Shown here: in pieces, positions 6,967 through 10,432 of the stretch
How positions within the stretch are numbered: the first letter of the stretch is position 1
How the letters are laid out: every line of letters starts with the position of its first letter
Notes under the pieces: generated by a model
Databases searched by the model: none
Told to the model about the DNA's origin: nothing
Seen by the model: only the letters and a program-made list of their open reading frames with translations
Source: Aurantimonas sp036252795
GTDB taxonomy: Bacteria; Pseudomonadota; Alphaproteobacteria; Rhizobiales; Rhizobiaceae
Assembly (NCBI GenBank): GCA_036252795.1
Contig: DASYHY010000212.1
Coordinates: forward strand, 1 to 10,432
DNA: 10,432 bases
Direction: 5' to 3'
Made by a program: the position numbers and the translations under genes

Positions 6967-8051
6967 GCCTTGGCTCCGCGACGGCCGGAGCCGACGAGGG
7001 GCAGGGCGCCGGCGTCGAGCGGCCAGCGCGAACGCACAGGCGCCTCCAGCCCGTCGAGGAGCCCGGCCTCGAACCGCTCCAGCCCGGCATGGGCGATCAT
7101 CGCGCCATTGTCGGTGCAAAGGGCAGCGGGCGGTGCGACGAGCCGGACACCGGCCTTGGCGGCTTCGGCTTCCAGCGCGGCGCGGATCGTCCGATTGGCG
7201 GCGACGCCGCCGGCGACCGCCAGCACCGGGTCGGCAAGGTCGGGGAATGCCGTCCGGAACCGCTCCAGTGCCCGGCGGGTGCGGTCGGCGAGGCTGCCGG
7301 CGGCGGCGGCCTGAAAGCTGGCGCAGAGATCGGCGACGTCTGCCTCGGACAGCGGGGCCGCGGCCTCCGCGGCCTGGCGCAGCGCCGTCTTCAGCCCGGA
7401 GAAGGAGAAGTCGAGGCGCGCCTCGCCGCGCAGCGGCCGGGGCAGGGCGAAGCGGGTCGGATCCCCGGTGGCCGCCATGCGCTCGACATTCGGTCCGCCC
7501 GGCTGCGGCAGATCGAGGAGCTTGGCGGTCTTGTCGAAGGCCTCGCCCAGCGCATCGTCGATCGTGGTGCCCCAGCGCTCATAGGCGCCGAGGCCGCGCA
7601 CCAGGAGGATCTGGGTATGGCCGCCGGAGACCAGCAGCATGAGATAGGGATAGGCGAGCCGGTCGGTTAGGCGGGGGGTGAGGGCGTGGCCCTCGAGATG
7701 GTTCACGGCGATGAAGGGCAGGCCGCGGGCCGCGGTGATCGCCTTGCCGGTCATCGCCCCGACGATCAGGCCGCCGACCAGTCCGGGCCCGGTGGTGGCG
7801 GCGACCGCGGCGAGGTCGGCGAAGCCGATCCCGGCATCGGCCATCGCGGCACGGACGATCCCGTCCAGCGCCTCGACATGGGCCCTCGCGGCGATCTCCG
7901 GCACGATGCCGCCGAAGGCCGCGTGTTCGTCGACCTGGCTGAGGACGACATTGGCGAGGATCAGCGGCGCGCCGGAGGCATCGCGGCCGACCACCGCCGC
8001 GGCGGTCTCGTCGCAGCTCGTCTCGATGCCGAGGATCGGTGTCGCGGCCAT
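6963..8051 (-). CDS. tsaD: tRNA N6-threonylcarbamoyladenosine transferase subunit TsaD
   Basis: TsaD (Kae1/YgjD) transfers the threonylcarbamoyl group onto A37 of ANN-decoding tRNAs, working with TsaB and TsaE; those partners are not in the window. The 362-residue protein shows the ASKHA-fold nucleotide motif GIETSCDET (8-16), GGIVPEIAAR (47-56), the metal ligands H118 and H122 in VNHLEGH, the phosphate-binding VSGGHTQ (141-147), GEAFDK (169-174), FSGLKTA (217-223), GGVAAN (281-286) and the late metal ligand D314 in CTDNGAMIA. The ATG (8049-8051) is preceded by AAGGGAA. It heads the run tsaD-gpsA-YciI-EVE and is divergent from hemC, with 166 bases between the two starts. Confidence 0.98.
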   Translation of the reverse strand: MAATPILGIETSCDETAAAVVGRDASGAPLILANVVLSQVDEHAAFGGIVPEIAARAHVEALDGIVRAAMADAGIGFADLAAVAATTGPGLVGGLIVGAMTGKAITAARGLPFIAVNHLEGHALTPRLTDRLAYPYLMLLVSGGHTQILLVRGLGAYERWGTTIDDALGEAFDKTAKLLDLPQPGGPNVERMAATGDPTRFALPRPLRGEARLDFSFSGLKTALRQAAEAAAPLSEADVADLCASFQAAAAGSLADRTRRALERFRTAFPDLADPVLAVAGGVAANRTIRAALEAEAAKAGVRLVAPPAALCTDNGAMIAHAGLERFEAGLLDGLEAPVRSRWPLDAGALPLVGSGRRGAKA

Positions 8052-8127
8052 AAGCGTTCCCTTCGCGCCGCCGTTCTAAAGCTTCCGGCGCAGGATGGAA
8101 GGCCGACAGGCGTTAGCGCCGCCGCGA

Positions 8128-8157
8128 TTGATCTTGGCTGCCGCAATCTCCTATGCA
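8128..8157 (+). promoter_or_regulatory. weak promoter candidate for hemC
   Basis: TTGATC (8128-8133) and TATGCA (8152-8157) are 18 bases apart, matching four and three of six consensus bases. This lies in the 166-base divergent region between tsaD (8051) and hemC (8218), where promoters for both genes are expected. No Fur- or Irr-like palindrome was recognised. Confidence 0.25.
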
Positions 8158-8207
8158 GGGTCGGTGACACGAAAAGGAGCGGCGCCAGCCGCAAGAGGCA
8201 ACGGGAC

Positions 8208-8212
8208 GGAGG
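8208..8212 (+). promoter_or_regulatory. ribosome binding site that decides the hemC start
   Basis: A perfect GGAGG lies 5 bases before the TTG at 8218. This favours TTG over the in-frame ATG at 8095 and GTG at 8164, neither of which has a comparable site or family-like N-terminus. Confidence 0.7.
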
Positions 8213-8217
8213 CTCGC

Positions 8218-9156
8218 TTGACGACGGACGGCATCATCCGCATCGGGACGCGCGGCAGCCAGCTCGCGCTGGCGCAGGCAAGCGAGGTGCGGGCCCGGCT
8301 GATGGCCGCGCACGGGCTGTCGGCGGAGCGCTTCGAGGTCACGGTGATCTCCACCTCCGGCGACCGGATCCTCGACCGACCGCTCTCCGAGGTGGGTGGC
8401 AAGGGCCTGTTCACCAAGGAGATCGAGCTGGCGCTGCTCACCGGGGAGATCGATTTTGCCGTGCATTCGTCGAAGGACATGGCGACGGCGATCCCGGACG
8501 GGCTGGCGATCATCGCCTTCCTGCCCCGCGAGGACGTGCGCGACGCCTTCATCGGGCGCGAGGTGCGCACCATCGTGGAGCTGCCGCACGGGGCGACGGT
8601 CGGCTCGGCGTCGCTGCGGCGCCAGTCGCTGCTGAAGCGGCTTCGCCCGGACCTCAACGTCATCACCTTCCGGGGCAACGTCCAGAGCCGGCTGCGCAAG
8701 CTGGCGGAGGGGCAGGTCGACGCGACGCTGCTGGCGCTCGCCGGGCTGAACCGCCTGGAGATGAGCCACGTGGCGACCGACGTGCTCGATATGGTCAGCT
8801 TCCCGCCGGCACCCGGACAGGGCGCGATCTGCATCGAGAGCCGGGCCGGCGACCAGCGCATCGCCGATCTCGTCGCGCCGATCGCCGACCGCGCGACAAC
8901 GGTCGCCCTCACCGCCGAGCGGGCCTTCCTGGCCGAACTCGACGGGTCCTGCCGGACCCCGATCGCCGCCCATGCCGAGATGCATGCCGACGACACGATG
9001 ACGCTGCACGGCATGATCCTGACGCCGGACGGGAGCGAGATGCACGAGACACGGCGGACCGGCGTGGCGGAGGATGCCGTGACGATCGGGCGGCTGGCCG
9101 GCCGCGACGTCCTGGCGGCGGCGGGCCCGGATTTTTTCGCGGGCTGGGCGAGTTGA
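8218..9156 (+). CDS. hemC: hydroxymethylbilane synthase (porphobilinogen deaminase)
   Basis: HemC joins four porphobilinogen molecules into hydroxymethylbilane in heme (and, if present, cobalamin or chlorophyll) synthesis. With the TTG start the protein has 312 residues, the usual length. Landmarks: IRIGTRGSQLALAQA (7-21), VISTSGDR (43-50), GKGLFTKEIE (61-70), the catalytic aspartate D87 in AVHSSKDM (81-88), GSASLRRQ (129-136), FRGNVQSRLRKL (151-162), PAPGQGAI (198-205), and the dipyrromethane cofactor cysteine C245 in LDGSCRTP. Starting at 8095 would add a 41-residue extension with no family counterpart. It is followed after 25 bases by hemD, forming an operon. Confidence 0.97.
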   Translation: MTTDGIIRIGTRGSQLALAQASEVRARLMAAHGLSAERFEVTVISTSGDRILDRPLSEVGGKGLFTKEIELALLTGEIDFAVHSSKDMATAIPDGLAIIAFLPREDVRDAFIGREVRTIVELPHGATVGSASLRRQSLLKRLRPDLNVITFRGNVQSRLRKLAEGQVDATLLALAGLNRLEMSHVATDVLDMVSFPPAPGQGAICIESRAGDQRIADLVAPIADRATTVALTAERAFLAELDGSCRTPIAAHAEMHADDTMTLHGMILTPDGSEMHETRRTGVAEDAVTIGRLAGRDVLAAAGPDFFAGWAS

Positions 9157-9181
9157 GCGCTCCGGCGGGAGCCTGAAGCGC

Positions 9182-9877
9182 TTGGCGCGGGTCTTGATCC
9201 TGCGCGAGGCCGGGGCGGCAGAGCGCACGGCGGCCGAGATCGCGGCGAGAGGCCACGAGCCGCTGATCCTGCCGCTCGAGTCTTTCGAGATCCTCGCGGC
9301 GCCGCCGCCGGCGGGCAGCTTCGCCGCCTTCGCCGTGACCAGCGCCCAGGCGGTTGCGCCGCTGGCAAGGCACTTTCCCGGCGACCCGCGCCCGCTCTTC
9401 GCCGTCGGCAAGGCGACCGCTTCGGCTGCCAGCGATGCCGGCTTTTTTGATGTGCGGGCGGCCGACGGCGCCGCCGAAGGGATCGCCGCCCTCGCGGCCG
9501 CGGGCCTGCCAGCCGGCGCCACCATCCTCTATGCGGCGGGCAGGACGCGGACCGGAACGCTGGAAACCGGGCTGGCCGCGGCCGGCATCGGTTGCGCGGT
9601 CTGGGAGGTCTATGCCACCCGGCGCCTCGACCCGGATCCGGCGGCGGTCGGGGAGGCGACCGGAGGGCGCGCCCCCGACGCCGTGCTGGTGCTCTCGGTC
9701 GGGCAGGCCGAGGCTTTCGGCGCGCTCTGCCGCGCCATGCCCGATGCCTTCATGCCGTCTCCATTGGTGCTGGCGCTTTCGCAGCGGATCGCGGCGGCGC
9801 TGCCGGTGGAACTTCGGCGTAAAGCACGGATTTCGCCCGATAGAAGCCTTGCCTCGCTTTTCGAACGGCTCGGCTAA
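9182..9877 (+). CDS. hemD: uroporphyrinogen-III synthase
   Basis: HemD cyclises hydroxymethylbilane to uroporphyrinogen III with inversion of ring D, directly after HemC. The family is poorly conserved in sequence, so the call rests on pattern and on the position behind hemC. The 231 residues show the two-lobed layout: N-terminal VLILREAGAAERTAAEIAAR (4-23), EPLILPLESFE (26-36), AAFAVTSAQAV (48-58), FAVGKATASAA (73-83), YAAGRTRTG (117-125), VWEVYATRR (140-148) and VLVLSVGQA (168-176). The TTG at 9182 gives MARVLILRE, the normal start; GGGAG (9167-9171) lies 10 bases upstream. Upstream in-frame codons offer no better start. Confidence 0.9.
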   Translation: MARVLILREAGAAERTAAEIAARGHEPLILPLESFEILAAPPPAGSFAAFAVTSAQAVAPLARHFPGDPRPLFAVGKATASAASDAGFFDVRAADGAAEGIAALAAAGLPAGATILYAAGRTRTGTLETGLAAAGIGCAVWEVYATRRLDPDPAAVGEATGGRAPDAVLVLSVGQAEAFGALCRAMPDAFMPSPLVLALSQRIAAALPVELRRKARISPDRSLASLFERLG

Positions 9878-10008
9878 CCTAGTTTCTGCGTCGGAGAGAC
9901 CCTCGCTTGCGCGACCGGTGCGAATGAAGGACCAATGTTAGCGACCTGCGTTGCGGGATCCCGGCGATCCGCGCTGCCGGCGGGCCTTGCGAGAATGGAG
10001 CTAGTTCG
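9878..10008. other. gap between hemD and the mitofilin-like gene
   Basis: 131 bases without a visible gene. GGATC-CCGGC-GATCC near 9957-9971 is a five-base inverted repeat without a U-tract and is unlikely to be a terminator. GGAG at 9997-10000 is the ribosome site for the next gene. The gap is long for an operon, so a separate promoter is possible, but none is convincing. Confidence 0.4.
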
Positions 10009-10432
10009 ATGACCAACCGTCCCCGGCGCTCGAAGCCGTCCAAGACGCGCGGCCAGACGATCGACCTGAAGGCTGAAGCGGTGACAGACGGCGACAAGAA
10101 AGACGCAGGTAGCGGCAAGGCTGGTGCAGCCGGCGACACGGGCGACGCAGGACGGGCCGCCGGCGCGGCAGGTTCTTCCGGGCCGGCAGCGAGGAAACCC
10201 GGCGCCGAATCCGCCGCGAGCCAGTCCGGGGTGTCGGCCGGTTCGGGCGCCAGCAAGGAGTCACGGTCCGACGTGCGCTACAGCGCGACACGGGCCGACG
10301 GCAGCAAGAGCGGCGAAACCGGCAGCACGCCTGCCGCCAAGGCGGCTACAGGCACCGATACGCCCAAGCCCGCCGCCGAGGCAGACAAGCCGAACGAAAC
10401 GTCCGGAAGCGACGCCGCCAAGGCAGCCAAGG
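10009..10432 (+). CDS. mitofilin/Mic60-like (COG4223) protein, N-terminal part
   Basis: The frame stays open from the ATG at 10009 to the window edge, giving 141 residues plus one base. The ATG has GGAG 8 bases upstream. The sequence begins MTNRPRRSKPSKTRGQTIDL and then becomes a low-complexity Ala/Gly/Lys/Ser/Asp-rich tail, probably disordered. This start (basic patch, then TIDLKAEAV) and the place after hemC-hemD are typical of alphaproteobacterial mitofilin-like proteins, single-pass inner-membrane proteins with a large coiled-coil periplasmic part and relatives of mitochondrial Mic60. The membrane helix and mitofilin domain would lie beyond the window, so the identification depends on position and N-terminal style. 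No membrane helix is seen in the part present. Confidence 0.75.
   Translation, partial: MTNRPRRSKPSKTRGQTIDLKAEAVTDGDKKDAGSGKAGAAGDTGDAGRAAGAAGSSGPAARKPGAESAASQSGVSAGSGASKESRSDVRYSATRADGSKSGETGSTPAAKAATGTDTPKPAAEADKPNETSGSDAAKAAK

Noticed and set aside
5828..7090. A 420-codon minus-strand frame over gpsA and YciI
   Set aside because: It lies in a different frame from the real genes and is Arg/Pro-rich without motifs.
7686..9176. A 496-codon plus-strand frame over tsaD and hemC
   Set aside because: It is a shadow frame of two certain genes; its composition is dominated by Arg, Gly and Asp.
8113..9525. A 470-codon minus-strand frame over hemC and hemD
   Set aside because: It is antisense to two recognised enzymes with intact motifs.
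9879..10256. A 125-codon minus-strand frame opposite the mitofilin-like gene
   Set aside because: It is the mirror of a low-complexity Ala/Gly/Lys coding stretch; the plus strand has a start, a ribosome site and the expected neighbourhood.

Overview
The window is GC-rich chromosomal DNA of an alphaproteobacterium, most likely Hyphomicrobiales (Rhizobiales). The basis is the gene neighbourhood: tsaD-gpsA-YciI-EVE divergent from hemC-hemD and a mitofilin-like gene is a typical alphaproteobacterial arrangement. The response regulator also closely resembles the rhizobial CenR type. The species cannot be told. I see no tRNA, rRNA, CRISPR array, insertion sequence or phage gene.

Left part (1-3626): an OmpR-type response regulator cut by the window edge (minus strand), and divergent from it a YkuD-family L,D-transpeptidase (plus strand). 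After a 194-base gap comes a solitary molybdopterin oxidoreductase of the FdhF/YdeP family (plus strand). Middle part (3651-5169): a METTL20-like (electron-transfer flavoprotein beta lysine) methyltransferase and a DUF3072 protein, both on the minus strand. Divergent from these is an unrecognised 119-residue protein with six cysteines, the first three spaced exactly 11 residues apart. It ends at a strong hairpin lying between convergent genes.

Right part (5170-10432): conserved housekeeping genes. On the minus strand, read right to left, are tsaD (tRNA t6A synthesis), gpsA (glycerol-3-phosphate dehydrogenase, overlapping tsaD by 4 bases), a YciI-like protein and an EVE-domain protein. On the plus strand are hemC and hemD (tetrapyrrole synthesis), both apparently with TTG starts, then the disordered N-terminus of a mitofilin/Mic60-like membrane protein that runs off the edge.

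No clearly new multi-gene system is visible. The least explained item is the cysteine-periodic small protein at 4757-5116 with its AT-rich, palindrome-bearing upstream region. Secondary points are the METTL20-like methyltransferase, the solitary YdeP-type oxidoreductase and two candidate general-stress (GGAAC-type) promoters.
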